IMG/VR virus record: IMGVR_UViG_3300010371_000030
Span: 41,833 to 105,832 of that record
Source: a virus
Length of the DNA stretch: 64,000 nucleotides
Direction: 5' to 3' (one strand)
A model generated the notes under the pieces. It did not search any database and was not told the origin of the DNA. It saw nothing but the letters and a program-made list of their open reading frames with translations. Both the position numbers and the translations under genes were made by a program. Shown here piece by piece: positions 26,932-35,048 of this stretch (positions are counted from its first letter, which is position 1; every line of letters begins with the position of its first letter).

Positions 26932-28412
26932 CAGATCAACCCCGGCTCTTTGTCCCTTGTTCGACGTCGCTTGCCGAGCTTACTAGCCAGCACGGCCAAG
27001 TCAAAAGCGTCGAACAGATCATCGTGTTGATGATTTGGGAAGAGCACGAGGTGTTCGATCAGGAGCAACTGTGACTCCCTGAAAAACATCTTCTTTTCCT
27101 CGAACAGCGAGGACAGCTTCCAAGCCCGAGTCACCTTGTCCTTGTCGGTGATAACCGGGCGAAGCCTGATGTCTGGGTCGGTGTCCTTGAGCGTTTGGTA
27201 TTGGGCCGCTTGATACGCGTTGGTCTCAATCGCGATACGGATTGGGTCCCAACGCTTCGCATACTCCTTGATCTTGGCCGTTTGGGCGCCGAACCTCAGT
27301 TGGTCCTCGTAATGGTCCAAGACATAGAACGCAGTGCGGTCCTTGTTGACGCCAATCACCACGATGGCGAACTTGTCGTTGGTTTCATCTTCTCCAATCG
27401 CCAAGTCGACGCCCATGAACACCTGAAGTCCCTGGGCGTCAGGCCATTCCGTGTCGGGAACGCGCTGGCAATCGTCGTACTGGAAGATTTCACCCTTCAT
27501 GGCGTCAGTATCATTCTGATACTGGGCGTTGAAGATGATCAGGCCGCTCTTCTCTCGCTTCGCCGTGAACCACTTGGGCGGATACTTCTCGGGCCACGGC
27601 GACCGACCGAGTTCATCCAGCGCCTTGATGATATGCACGTGGTTCTTGAGCTCGTGAGAGATCAAGTGCCCATAGTAGTCCAGGTGGTGATAACGCGTCC
27701 CAAGCCGATGACGCTCACCGCGGTGCGGCACCTTCGGGTCAGGCGGCTCCAGCGTCGGGTCCAGCGTGGTATACGCCCAAGACACCAGCTTGTCGCGCTG
27801 GTGCTGCGTACGGCTGTTCTCCTCATCGACAATGTCATCCTCGATGATGACATCGTAATGCTTGGACACGATGGTTCCGTCAGCCCCGACGCACGTGATG
27901 GAAGCCTCCTTGTTAGGGCTCCGCCGGGGCAGGACCTCAATCTCACGATTGTCCCACTTGGTGACCTTGCGAGCATCGTAGTACTGGCCGAACACCTCGG
28001 CCAGACGTTCGTTCTGCTCAAAGTGTTTCTTGATACCACGCAAGAATCCCTCCGCGTTCTGCGCCGTCTTGGAGGCGATCAGGATACGCAGGTTTGGATC
28101 CTTGAGAAGTAGATGAATACACTTCGTTTCCGTACAGAGCGTGGACTTGCCCGCTCCTCGGAAGATCAGCTGTAGGTTGTCGGGGTGGGCGAACTGCCAC
28201 TTGAGCATGGCCACGTGGAACGGCATCACCGTCAGGCCAAGCACCGCCGCCGCCAGGATATCAATGCGATTGTTCTGGATGACTTGCCGTCGAATCCACT
28301 CGTTGTTCATCGAGCGGCAACGGCGGTAATACTCCACCAGTTCGCCGTGGTCGGCTACTGCCAGCGCGCTGGCAGATAGCATGCCCGGCGAGGCGGCCTT
28401 GGCCGGGACCAT
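26931..28412 (-). CDS. terL: Terminase large subunit
   Basis: A 493-residue packaging motor. The ATPase part shows a Walker A-like FRGAGKST at 84-91 and a Walker B YDVIIEDD at 186-193, with the catalytic Glu at 191. The RNase H-like nuclease shows Asp336 in GVDLAIGEDET, Glu396 in IAIETNAYQ, and an Asp pair in HDDLFDAF at 463-470. The N-terminal ~30 residues are variable. It directly precedes the portal gene. The nuclease and ATPase motifs are complete, so it should be active. Confidence 0.95.
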   Translation of the reverse strand: MVPAKAASPGMLSASALAVADHGELVEYYRRCRSMNNEWIRRQVIQNNRIDILAAAVLGLTVMPFHVAMLKWQFAHPDNLQLIFRGAGKSTLCTETKCIHLLLKDPNLRILIASKTAQNAEGFLRGIKKHFEQNERLAEVFGQYYDARKVTKWDNREIEVLPRRSPNKEASITCVGADGTIVSKHYDVIIEDDIVDEENSRTQHQRDKLVSWAYTTLDPTLEPPDPKVPHRGERHRLGTRYHHLDYYGHLISHELKNHVHIIKALDELGRSPWPEKYPPKWFTAKREKSGLIIFNAQYQNDTDAMKGEIFQYDDCQRVPDTEWPDAQGLQVFMGVDLAIGEDETNDKFAIVVIGVNKDRTAFYVLDHYEDQLRFGAQTAKIKEYAKRWDPIRIAIETNAYQAAQYQTLKDTDPDIRLRPVITDKDKVTRAWKLSSLFEEKKMFFRESQLLLIEHLVLFPNHQHDDLFDAFDLAVLASKLGKRRRTRDKEPGLI

Positions 28413-28421
28413 GGCCGACGC

Positions 28422-28853
28422 TCAGGCCGTCTCGACGGCGTGGGAAGCGCTGACGAAGAAAGCCACGCCCTGACCGGACGAAGGCGCGTTCTTGAGCAGG
28501 ACGATGAAAGGCATCTCGTCCATCTCCACGTTGATCTGGAAAGCCTTGCCGGCCCCCGCGCCCGGATCGCCCTGCGCGTCCCAGCTGCTGTTCAGCACGT
28601 ACAGCTTGGCGTACGGATTCCAGACGTAGATGTCGAAGGCGCCATCGCTGTTTCCGAGCCCGACTGGAACGCTCGGCCAGTCGGACGGATCGGGCGGCGG
28701 ATCGTCGGTGTTGATCGGGATGGCTTGGATGGTGGCGTAACGGAAGCCCACCATGTTGACGGCCAGCGTGTTGTCCGTGAAGGTGGTGGGATCATCCGCG
28801 GCGGTCGCCACGCGATGAAGGGACAGCGTGCCTTTGGTTGCCGGACTCTGCAT
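28422..28853 (-). CDS. Small beta-rich structural candidate 1
   Basis: A 143-residue protein with beta-strand character (AFDIYVWNPYAKLYVLNSSW, PFIVLLKNAPSSGQG). It has no signal or membrane segment. It lies between the terminase and another small protein, so it may be a late decoration or fibre protein inserted in the packaging cluster. No family recognised. Confidence 0.55.
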   Translation of the reverse strand: MQSPATKGTLSLHRVATAADDPTTFTDNTLAVNMVGFRYATIQAIPINTDDPPPDPSDWPSVPVGLGNSDGAFDIYVWNPYAKLYVLNSSWDAQGDPGAGAGKAFQINVEMDEMPFIVLLKNAPSSGQGVAFFVSASHAVETA

Positions 28854-28877
28854 GGTTCCCTCGCGTCCAGAGGAGTC

Positions 28878-28902
28878 GGGCGCTGGCCCGTCGCCAGCGC
28901 CC
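28878..28902. repeat. Intergenic stem-loop, 10-bp perfect stem
   Basis: GGGCGCTGGC and GCCAGCGCCC pair perfectly around a 5-base loop, just 3' of the 111-residue gene. No U-tract follows on the minus strand. This is a likely transcript-end or processing structure. Confidence 0.6.
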
Positions 28903-28915
28903 TACCAGCCGCCGC

Positions 28916-29251
28916 TCACTCCTCGGCCCACCAGTAGACGACGTGGTTGGAGCCCGGGTTGAGGTCGCTGTCGGTGCCGACCACGAACTGATCGTTGACG
29001 CCGGGCGACGGCGACGCGCTCTGGCTCGCCGACACCGTGATGCCGGAAGCACCCGTGATGACCGAGCCCGTGCCGCCCGCGGTGCGCTTGAAGGTGGTGT
29101 TGGTGGACGACATCGCGTCCTGGTATTCGCCCTCCGCTCCGGTGTCGACCTTCAGCGTGACCCTGGTCGCCGGGAAGCCCAGCTGGACCGTTCGCGCCGT
29201 CCCGTCGCTCTGGAAAGACCCCGACAGTGCCTGCCTGTATCCGCTCGCCAT
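28916..29251 (-). CDS. Small beta-rich structural candidate 2
   Basis: A 111-residue Gly/Ser/Thr-rich protein (VTLKVDTGAEGEYQDAMSST, SSTNTTFKRTAGG) ending NHVVYWWAEE. It looks like a single beta-sandwich, as in capsid decoration or tail-tip proteins. No family recognised; it sits with the previous small gene upstream of the terminase. Confidence 0.55.
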   Translation of the reverse strand: MASGYRQALSGSFQSDGTARTVQLGFPATRVTLKVDTGAEGEYQDAMSSTNTTFKRTAGGTGSVITGASGITVSASQSASPSPGVNDQFVVGTDSDLNPGSNHVVYWWAEE

Positions 29252-29325
29252 GTGCGCTCTCCGTTGTCGATGCGGCCTTGCCGCTGCTTTCGACTTCAGA
29301 GCCTACGCCGGAGCGGCCGGGGTGC

Positions 29326-30054
29326 CTAGCGCGCTGGCTTGACGGGCGGCTTGGGCGCCGGCTTGGCTGGCATAGCCGTCGCCTTCTTGCGCACGACGAT
29401 TGGCGCCTTGGCGACGGGCGGAGGGGGCGGCGCGGGCTCGGGCTCCTCCACGGCCAGAAGGGCTTCGTCATCCTCTTCCACGGCGTCGATCAAGCCAGGG
29501 CCGCGGTGGAGCGGTCCAGTCTCGACTCTGGACATGTCCACGTCACCGAACTTGGACATCAGTTCCGCTGTACTGCCGGTCATCTCGGCAATCTCTTTGC
29601 GCAGCTCATCGTCGGTCAGGCCTGCCACGCCTTTGGTTCCAACGGTAGTATCGGTTGGAGCGGAGCCTTGCTGTGTCTTGCGGAAGATACCCAGGTCAAA
29701 ACCACGCTCCAGCACGCGGTCCGTAATGTCCACACGAAGTCGAATGGCACCAACGAAAGCGTTGTAGTGCGCTTTGCCGCTACCGCCCGAGCTGGCCGGA
29801 TCCAGCTTGGTAAGCAGATTGTCCACCAACCTCAGGTTGTGCTTCTGATCGAGCAGGTACTCCACATACACGTGCTCGCGCGACTTGCCACGGAAGTCGG
29901 CCGCCTTGGCCTCCAGCATGAAGCGTTTAGCTTCCGCAAACGCTTCGGCATCCAGTCCCAGCGTCGCCATGATAACGTCGTCGGACTCGCCCGCGATCCA
30001 AGCCTCGATGATGGTAGCAGCCAGCTCCACCTTCTCTGCTTTGCTGAGCGCCAT
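29326..30054 (-). CDS. Terminase-associated protein (small-subunit candidate)
   Basis: A 242-residue protein. The helical N-terminal half (AATIIEAWIAGESDDVIMAT, EHVYVEYLLDQKHNLRLVDN) precedes an acidic segment and a Pro/Ala/Lys-rich tail (VRKKATAMPAKPAPKPPVK) likely to touch DNA or the large subunit. Located between the HTH gene and the large terminase. One of the two upstream genes should be the small subunit; this one is second choice. Confidence 0.5.
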   Translation of the reverse strand: MALSKAEKVELAATIIEAWIAGESDDVIMATLGLDAEAFAEAKRFMLEAKAADFRGKSREHVYVEYLLDQKHNLRLVDNLLTKLDPASSGGSGKAHYNAFVGAIRLRVDITDRVLERGFDLGIFRKTQQGSAPTDTTVGTKGVAGLTDDELRKEIAEMTGSTAELMSKFGDVDMSRVETGPLHRGPGLIDAVEEDDEALLAVEEPEPAPPPPPVAKAPIVVRKKATAMPAKPAPKPPVKPAR

Positions 30055-30055
30055 T

Positions 30056-30550
30056 TCAATCCTCGGCCGCCTCGATGGCGAGATGTGGCGGAAGCGTCTG
30101 TGCGTCTGCCAAAGCCAAAAGCTGGTCCAACTCCGCGGGCTTCAGCTTGTATTGTTTGGCGGCCATCAGATTGCTCCCCGAAGTCAGAAGCATACGCTGA
30201 ACCCGTGCGGCCATCAGCGCCCGGCCATCCCGAATCGCTCGGGCCACCATCGACTCCGACAGTCCCAGATCATTAGCAATCTTCAGATTGGACTTGTCGG
30301 GATGCGCGCGTTTGACGGCATACACCTTGTCCCGAAGCGCCCGGGTGTACTTGGTCTCTCGCTGTGGTAGCACACGCCCTTTGGAAGCTAGAACATGTTT
30401 CCAAGTCAACCCGGCCGCTACCTTGTAGACCAGGTTGTATGGCTTTCGTAGCTCACGCGCCAAGTCGGCGGGCGTCCTGCCTTGCAAGACCGCCTGCTTG
30501 ATGTACTTGGCTTCGCGCTCGGTGATGTCGGCTTGAACTGGCGAAGGCAT
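30056..30550 (-). CDS. Terminase small subunit candidate (two helix-turn-helix segments)
   Basis: A 164-residue protein with two HTH-like segments. One is near 18-46 (AVLQGRTPADLARELRKPYN) and one near 75-108 (KSNLKIANDLGLSESMVARA). A C-terminal helical part follows (LKPAELDQLLALADAQT). The ATG gives a good fit to the cluster; a longer start would overlap the next gene. DNA-binding proteins in this place are usually small terminase subunits that recognise the packaging site. It could also be a late regulator. Confidence 0.6.
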   Translation of the reverse strand: MPSPVQADITEREAKYIKQAVLQGRTPADLARELRKPYNLVYKVAAGLTWKHVLASKGRVLPQRETKYTRALRDKVYAVKRAHPDKSNLKIANDLGLSESMVARAIRDGRALMAARVQRMLLTSGSNLMAAKQYKLKPAELDQLLALADAQTLPPHLAIEAAED

Positions 30551-30566
30551 GACCCGTCCCGGAGCG

Positions 30567-31010
30567 TTACCGCCCCGCGGGCTCGGGCGATGGCTTGATC
30601 GAACGCTTGGCCGCGCGCACATGAGCACGTGCGGCGCGCTCCACGGAAACGACAGCCATCCGAAGGTCACCACGCTTGCGCTTCAGCTTGAAGCACGCAT
30701 CATAGATGAACAACGTGGCAGTCCACCGACGCTGCCCGACGGTACGGCACACCAGAAGCCGAAAGATGCCCCGTTGTGCGGCGTATTCCACGCCGGTGTC
30801 GTACACTCGCTCCTGGACCGGAGCGCCCAGGAACAAGAGCGGAGCGACTTGGTAGACCACGGACATGCCGCGGTAGCGCGGCATCCGAGACGCCATGTTC
30901 TTGGCTGCTCGCGCCGTAGACATCGTCACGTAGTACCCCGCCGCGTTCGCCGTGACGTCGAGCACCGCCCTGTTCCGCTTCAGCAACGCTCTCAGATCAT
31001 CGCCCAGCAT
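30567..31010 (-). CDS. Hypothetical protein at the head of the late cluster
   Basis: A 147-residue basic protein (SMSVVYQVAPLLFLGAPVQ-like hydrophobic centre, then FKLKRKRGDLRMAVVSVERA). It may have a short hydrophobic strand or helix at ~50-62 but no clear membrane segment. It is the first gene after the terminator at ~31.15 kb and so opens the leftward late transcript. No family recognised. Confidence 0.55.
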   Translation of the reverse strand: MLGDDLRALLKRNRAVLDVTANAAGYYVTMSTARAAKNMASRMPRYRGMSVVYQVAPLLFLGAPVQERVYDTGVEYAAQRGIFRLLVCRTVGQRRWTATLFIYDACFKLKRKRGDLRMAVVSVERAARAHVRAAKRSIKPSPEPAGR

Positions 31011-31127
31011 GTTATGCCCTCGCCTGCCCCCGTTGATCGTACGTGGCAGAGACGCTCGCCCTGGACCGTCGCTTGGACAGCGGAACGCGAGCAGCTTCCT
31101 GCCTGGGCCCGGTGTGAAGAAAGTGGA

Positions 31128-31163
31128 ACGGCTTCGCCCCCATCCGGTGAAGGGCGAAGCCGT
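31128..31163 (-). terminator. Rho-independent terminator between accessory and late blocks
   Basis: ACGGCTTCGCCC and GGGCGAAGCCGT form a perfect 12-bp stem with a 12-base loop. On the minus strand a pyrimidine-rich run (TCCACTTTCTTC) follows. It ends transcripts of the dCMP deaminase gene. Confidence 0.75.
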
Positions 31164-31190
31164 CCAAGGTACATCGAGGTGGCGGTGTGA

Positions 31191-31499
31191 TCAGCGCCGC
31201 GCGGCGGCGGCCGGGGTGGCGGCCGGGGCGCCGGCACCAGGATCGGTGTCGAGCTGCTGGGCGAGGGCGACGAGCGCCTGGATGTCCGTGTCGAGCTTGG
31301 CGTGCGCGGCCACCAGGGCGTCGTGGGCCTGCTGCGCGGCGGTGGAGGCGGCGGTGTAGGCGGCCATCTTGCTGGTGGCGTCGGACCAGTCGGCCTGGAC
31401 GGTGGTGGCCAGGTCGGACAGCGACGGCGTGCTGGAAGCGGGCGGAGCGGCCGGGGTGTCTGCCGCGGGTGGTGCCTGGGTCGGGTCGGTCGTGCTCAT
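31191..31499 (-). CDS. Nested short protein from internal start in the deaminase gene
   Basis: ATG at codon 165 of the longer gene is preceded by AAAGGAG 8 bases upstream, a far better ribosome site than most here. The product (102 residues, MSTTDPTQAPPAADTPAAPP...) is Ala/Pro-rich, then a helical AAYTAASTAAQQAHDALVAA segment likely to form a coiled coil. It may be the original separate gene, joined by loss of the deaminase stop. Function unknown. Confidence 0.6.
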   Translation of the reverse strand: MSTTDPTQAPPAADTPAAPPASSTPSLSDLATTVQADWSDATSKMAAYTAASTAAQQAHDALVAAHAKLDTDIQALVALAQQLDTDPGAGAPAATPAAAARR

Positions 31500-31991
31500 G
31501 GGCGAATCTCCTTTGGTCTGGCTTCCCTGTTCGGGCGAAGCGCAAGGATACCCTACCACAGGCGCGCCAAATGGGCTGAGCTCGATGCAGAGTCGGCGCG
31601 CCAACTCCGACACGCGGCTGTCGGGCCGATAGCTCTCACCGAACACCACGCGCTTGATGCCCACGTTGACGATTGCCTTGAAGCACTGCCAACAGGGCAT
31701 AGCAGTCACATAGATGTCGGCACCATCGACTCTGACGCCGTTCCGAGCGGCCAGGATGATCGCATTCCACTCCGCGTGATTGACACGGACGCAATGCCCA
31801 TCCTCCATCATGTGTCCGTGTTCGTCACAGTGTAGGTCGCCCCGAACGGCGCCGTTGTATCCAGTCGACAGGATGGCCTTGTCGCGAACGATGACCGCCC
31901 CCACGTGCTTCCGGTCGCACGTCGCTCGGGTGGAAGCCGCGACGGCCATGTACATGAAGTATTGGTCCCAGCCAGAACGCGCCACGACCAC
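31191..31991 (-). CDS. dCMP deaminase fused in frame to an Ala/Pro-rich tail
   Basis: Residues 1-~150 are a deoxycytidylate deaminase, which makes dUMP for dTTP synthesis. It has His72-Ala-Glu74 and PCWQC at 99-103 for the catalytic zinc, plus a Cys/His insertion (GDLHCDEHGHMMEDGHC) like the extra zinc site of T4-type enzymes. No stop separates it from a following 102-residue low-complexity part. A GTG start 3 bases after the upstream stop is used. The fusion is longer than the usual ~150-190 residues. A strong internal ribosome site suggests the tail is also made alone. Confidence 0.85.
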   Translation of the reverse strand: MVVARSGWDQYFMYMAVAASTRATCDRKHVGAVIVRDKAILSTGYNGAVRGDLHCDEHGHMMEDGHCVRVNHAEWNAIILAARNGVRVDGADIYVTAMPCWQCFKAIVNVGIKRVVFGESYRPDSRVSELARRLCIELSPFGAPVVGYPCASPEQGSQTKGDSPMSTTDPTQAPPAADTPAAPPASSTPSLSDLATTVQADWSDATSKMAAYTAASTAAQQAHDALVAAHAKLDTDIQALVALAQQLDTDPGAGAPAATPAAAARR

Positions 31992-31994
31992 GCC

Positions 31995-32168
31995 TCACTT
32001 CTTGGAAAGCTTGGAGATGTTGGTGTGAACTTCACGACCGTCACGAAGCACGTGGACGTTGCCGCCCTTGTCCGGCTCGGTGAGCACCTTGACATCGACA
32101 GCCTTGCCGGCTCCGAGGTCCATCCTGACGATCTTGTCTTTGTGGTCGATGACTTGCTGTCTTCGCAT
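31995..32168 (-). CDS. 57-residue basic protein
   Basis: A short gene ATG to TGA encoding MRRQQVIDHKDKIVRMDLGA..., ending HTNISKLSKK. It has a beta-rich look with many charged residues. Its stop is 3 bases before the deaminase GTG, so the two are probably co-translated. No family recognised. Confidence 0.55.
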   Translation of the reverse strand: MRRQQVIDHKDKIVRMDLGAGKAVDVKVLTEPDKGGNVHVLRDGREVHTNISKLSKK

Positions 32169-32206
32169 GATTGGCTCGCTACAGCGACCGGGCGAGCCTA
32201 CGCTGA

Positions 32207-32530
32207 TCAGTGCTTCTGGTCATCGGGCGGCATGGGCTCGCCTTCGGCCGCCGCCTCGTTGGCGACTTCACCGATGTCTCTGGCCATGCGCGCGGCGGCC
32301 GACTTCCACTTGGCTTGCTCTTGGAGGCTCATGATGAGCCACACATTCATGATGATCTCGCGATCAGCCGCCGTCGTCGCGCCGCTGGCGATGATCAGCG
32401 CCTCCACGCGATTCACGACCGCATCGATCCACTCCGCCGTCGTGCGCTTCTCTTCACGCGTCGACAGCGCCATCTGCGCCTCCTGAATCATCGTCCAAAT
32501 GTTGGCCGCGTCATCCATGTTCAGCTTCAT
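32207..32530 (-). CDS. Small helical hypothetical protein
   Basis: A 107-residue all-helical acidic protein (NIWTMIQEAQMALSTREEKR, WIDAVVNRVEALIIASG). The ATG shares one base with the upstream stop. No family recognised. Confidence 0.6.
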   Translation of the reverse strand: MKLNMDDAANIWTMIQEAQMALSTREEKRTTAEWIDAVVNRVEALIIASGATTAADREIIMNVWLIMSLQEQAKWKSAAARMARDIGEVANEAAAEGEPMPPDDQKH

Positions 32531-33240
32531 CAGATCTGCTCCTCTCGTACACGTCTCATCCAGCGTTCTCTATCGTCATCGTCATACTCTGGATACATCT
32601 TCAGCAGTCGGCAAAGACACACGCCGCGCGCCTCCAGGTCGCGCCTCATCGGACCGTTGTTCCACGCCAAGATACAGATGTTGCGCACCATCTCAGTCGC
32701 GCCTTGAGGAGTGATCATGTTCCTGGACATGGCGTAGTCGACCAGTCGATGGTGCGGTGGTCCGTGGTTCGTTCGTACCGTGATGTGCTCCATCGAGCGC
32801 CCGTGCTCCAGATAGCGATGTGGCGTCGTCGTGCCCCAAGTCCATTTGATGTCGTCGTGGACGAAGCCAAACTCCAGCAGACGAGTCCTGACGTACTCCC
32901 TGAATCCACGCACCATCAACACTGCATCCCAAAGCTGAAGCGGCGCCGCTCTCAGGCTAGTCTCGATGGCATCCAGTTGCTCGCCACGCACCCTGATCTC
33001 TTTGTCGACCGAACGCACCAACCCATCGACAGTTCGATTGACAATCTCCAACGTGCGTGACGTCGCCGGTCGGCAATCCGGGGCGAGCCCGAGTGCGCGT
33101 CTGACCTTGGTCATCTTGACGTTGGCAGTCTGCGAGATGAGCTTGAGATCCCGCATGACACGGGCTCGTGCCTCCATCGACGGCTCACGCGACTTGTAAG
33201 GCTTCGCCCGCTCGAAAGTACGAATGAGATCAGTTGCCAT
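32530..33240 (-). CDS. Hypothetical helical protein
   Basis: A 236-residue charged protein (TDLIRTFERAKPYKSREPSM, EIVNRTVDGLVRSVDKEIRV, LLKMYPEYDDDDRERWMRR). The chosen ATG overlaps the upstream gene by 11 bases; a longer start would overlap by 70. The N-terminal 75 residues could hold a small DNA-binding helix bundle (ISQTANVKMTKVRRALGL). No family recognised. Confidence 0.55.
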   Translation of the reverse strand: MATDLIRTFERAKPYKSREPSMEARARVMRDLKLISQTANVKMTKVRRALGLAPDCRPATSRTLEIVNRTVDGLVRSVDKEIRVRGEQLDAIETSLRAAPLQLWDAVLMVRGFREYVRTRLLEFGFVHDDIKWTWGTTTPHRYLEHGRSMEHITVRTNHGPPHHRLVDYAMSRNMITPQGATEMVRNICILAWNNGPMRRDLEARGVCLCRLLKMYPEYDDDDRERWMRRVREEQI

Positions 33241-33448
33241 TATCGTCCTCACGAAGGTCGAATGGTCGCTGTGGGTTAGTTTCAGGGTCGAACAATCCAT
33301 CGTAGTCGCCTCTGTCGATGTCGATGAACTTGTCCTCCCATCCGGAGCGAAGGCGCAACGCGTACTGCTGGGTGGAGCAGCTCCAGGTGATGGTAATCAC
33401 CGCCCACTTCCTGCCTTCGTACTCAATCACCGGGAAACCAACCCACAT
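33230..33448 (-). CDS. Small hypothetical protein (first gene after the repeat gap)
   Basis: A 72-residue beta-rich acidic protein (YEGRKWAVITITWSCSTQQY). It overlaps the next gene by 11 bases. It is the first gene downstream of the gap with four 22-bp repeats, so it may be controlled from there. No family recognised. Confidence 0.5.
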   Translation of the reverse strand: MWVGFPVIEYEGRKWAVITITWSCSTQQYALRLRSGWEDKFIDIDRGDYDGLFDPETNPQRPFDLREDDNGN

Positions 33449-33655
33449 CGGCGTACGCCTCCGGCCGTTGGATACCGGGGCGCGCCTCGGCTAGCTGGCG
33501 CTTGGATCGCTCTTGCCTTGCCGACATGCCGGCGCCGACTCGCTACGCTCGTCTGGAGTAGAGACTTCGTTACTTTGTAAGATCCCCTATAAGTGCGCAC
33601 CATATGCCTTGTCTGGACGGCAAGCGTGCCAGAATCTTCCAAGGCAGGTCGCGTC

Positions 33656-33676
33656 TGCTGCCCCGTAGGGGCAGCA
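33656..33676. repeat. Hairpin in the repeat gap
   Basis: TGCTGCCCC-GTA-GGGGCAGCA, a perfect 9-bp stem with a 3-base loop. CCCCTTTT follows on the plus strand, so it could weakly terminate plus-strand transcripts. Confidence 0.55.
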
Positions 33677-33801
33677 CCCCTTTTGCCGTTGTGCCCTTTC
33701 GGCGTCGCCCGGCCTGTCAGATCCAGCACGTATGTAATGCTACAGGGAATTCCACTTTGTGCCCGTCGGACGTCAAAACCACAAACGGACATGTGGAGCG
33801 G

Positions 33802-33889
33802 CTGGGAAAGTCCGACTGGACCCCTGGGAAAGTCCGAATCCTGGCCTGGGAAAGTCCGAATCCTGGCCTGGGAAAGTCCGACTGACACA
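33802..33889. repeat. Four 22-bp tandem direct repeats (iteron-like)
   Basis: Copies start at 33802, 33824, 33846 and 33868, all exactly 22 bases apart. Each begins CTGGGAAAGTCCGA; the remaining 8 bases vary, though copies 2 and 3 are identical. A period of two helical turns puts all sites on one DNA face, as in replication iterons or operator arrays. There are no spacers, so it is not a CRISPR. Confidence 0.8.
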
Positions 33890-33914
33890 ACTTTCGTGTC
33901 GCGGAACGATGTGT

Positions 33915-34139
33915 CTACGCCTTGAGGCGAGGCGGCCGCAGCCCGGACAGGGAGGCGAGCTTGAACGGCCGGATGGCGCCAGGGCCGGGGCGGCGGCCAT
34001 TGGGGTTGATCTCTCGGAGCGTCCGAGCCGTGGCCGCAGCGGCTGCCGACTGTTGGAAGTGTCCGTGGGCGTGGTGACGGCGTGCTTCCTGTTCCATCGT
34101 CTCGGCCAAGTCCAGATGGATAGGGATCTGTTTGTCCAC
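33915..34139 (-). CDS. Small basic hypothetical protein next to the lysozyme gene
   Basis: A 74-residue protein (MDKQIPIHLDLAETMEQEAR..., ending SGLRPPRLKA) with an Ala-rich helix then a basic Pro/Arg-rich end. It starts 9 bases after the lysozyme stop. It could be a lysis accessory, but it has no membrane segment. Confidence 0.5.
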   Translation of the reverse strand: MDKQIPIHLDLAETMEQEARRHHAHGHFQQSAAAAATARTLREINPNGRRPGPGAIRPFKLASLSGLRPPRLKA

Positions 34140-34148
34140 GTTCGCCTC

Positions 34149-35033
34149 CTACGCGGTCGGAGCTGCCGGGATCAGCCCGAGGAGCAGCGAGACGTTCACC
34201 TTGTTCCGAGCGGTCCACGCGACGTTTCCGCGTGCGGGGATGACACACTCCGTCGCAGCGGTAGCCCAATCCCTCGCCCGGACGGCGGTGGTGAACTTCG
34301 GCCACGTGCGCGGGAAGCCCGCGCCGAGAGCCCAAGCCATGGACATGATCGCGCGTTGCGCCGCCTCCGGCAAGCTCGCCAGGTCCGGGAAGAATCCCAG
34401 GAGCACCTCTGCGTCCTGATCGAAGCGCTTGAGGCACTCATTGTCGATGTCGCGATCATCGAGGTACAGCGCGCCCGGCACGTGGTAGTACGTCGCCAGC
34501 TCGCCCTTCTTCATCGAATGGACGCGATTCCACTCGATGGTGATCTGTTCGTCGGTCGCCAACCCTTGATCGGTCGGCCGACGCCAGTTGTAGGACATCG
34601 CCGCCTGTGCCGTGAGCAGAAGGAAGCCGATGCCCGTGGTGACGTACCCTTCGACATCCAGGTACATCTCGTGCTCGCGCCCTTCCCACTTTGCGTTCCA
34701 GTCCAGCCAGTCGTTACGGACCGCGGGGCACGGGTTGGAAGCGGGCTTGATCGCCAACGCGCGCTCGATGGCGGGGCGAACGTCGATGGCCGGGCGGCCG
34801 GGCGCGAGGCGTTCCATCGCCCTCTTCAGCTCTTCGCAGCGTTCGATGGCCTCATCGCGCTGCGCCGTACGCTCGCCCACGCGCTCTGCGAGGGCCAAGT
34901 TGGACCTGACCGCCGCCGCTCGGTCGCTCTCCAGAGTCCTGACCTCTCGTCTCAGCTCCACCACCAGCTCGGACTCGGCCGGCCGAGGCGAGCGCCTGAG
35001 GAAGTCGTGTAGAAAGTTGCGCATGGCTCCCAT
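34149..35033 (-). CDS. Endolysin, T4-type lysozyme (GH24) with coiled-coil N-terminus
   Basis: A 294-residue muramidase that cleaves the MurNAc-GlcNAc bond. The catalytic triad is visible as Glu117, Asp126 and Thr132 in WEGREHEMYLDVEGYVTTGI, with the same spacing as Glu11/Asp20/Thr26 of T4 lysozyme. Residues 20-80 look like a coiled coil (ESELVVELRREVRTLESDRA), unusual for a simple endolysin, so it could be virion-attached instead. No signal peptide, so a holin would be needed; no certain holin is adjacent. Confidence 0.85.
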   Translation of the reverse strand: MGAMRNFLHDFLRRSPRPAESELVVELRREVRTLESDRAAAVRSNLALAERVGERTAQRDEAIERCEELKRAMERLAPGRPAIDVRPAIERALAIKPASNPCPAVRNDWLDWNAKWEGREHEMYLDVEGYVTTGIGFLLLTAQAAMSYNWRRPTDQGLATDEQITIEWNRVHSMKKGELATYYHVPGALYLDDRDIDNECLKRFDQDAEVLLGFFPDLASLPEAAQRAIMSMAWALGAGFPRTWPKFTTAVRARDWATAATECVIPARGNVAWTARNKVNVSLLLGLIPAAPTA

Positions 35034-35048
35034 TGGTTTGCCCTCCGA

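Larger units (their letters stand above)
33449..33914. other. Gene-free gap with repeats and hairpin
   Basis: No convincing gene. It holds four tandem 22-bp repeats on the right side, a perfect 9-bp hairpin in the middle, and a lower-G+C left portion (ACTTTGTAAGATCCCCTATA). A reading frame spanning it on the minus strand has the composition of an out-of-frame shadow. A replication or transcription control region is the most natural reading. Confidence 0.6.

Noticed and set aside
33802-33815. Resemblance of GGACTTTCCC to a eukaryotic NF-kB site
   Set aside because: A chance match; irrelevant in a bacterial virus.
33802-33889. CRISPR array
   Set aside because: Repeats are directly adjacent 22-mers with no unique spacers, and there are no cas genes.
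33427-34437. 336-codon minus-strand frame across the repeat gap
   Set aside because: It overlaps the lysozyme and the 74-residue gene in another frame, and its composition is Arg/Gly/Pro-rich like a shadow.
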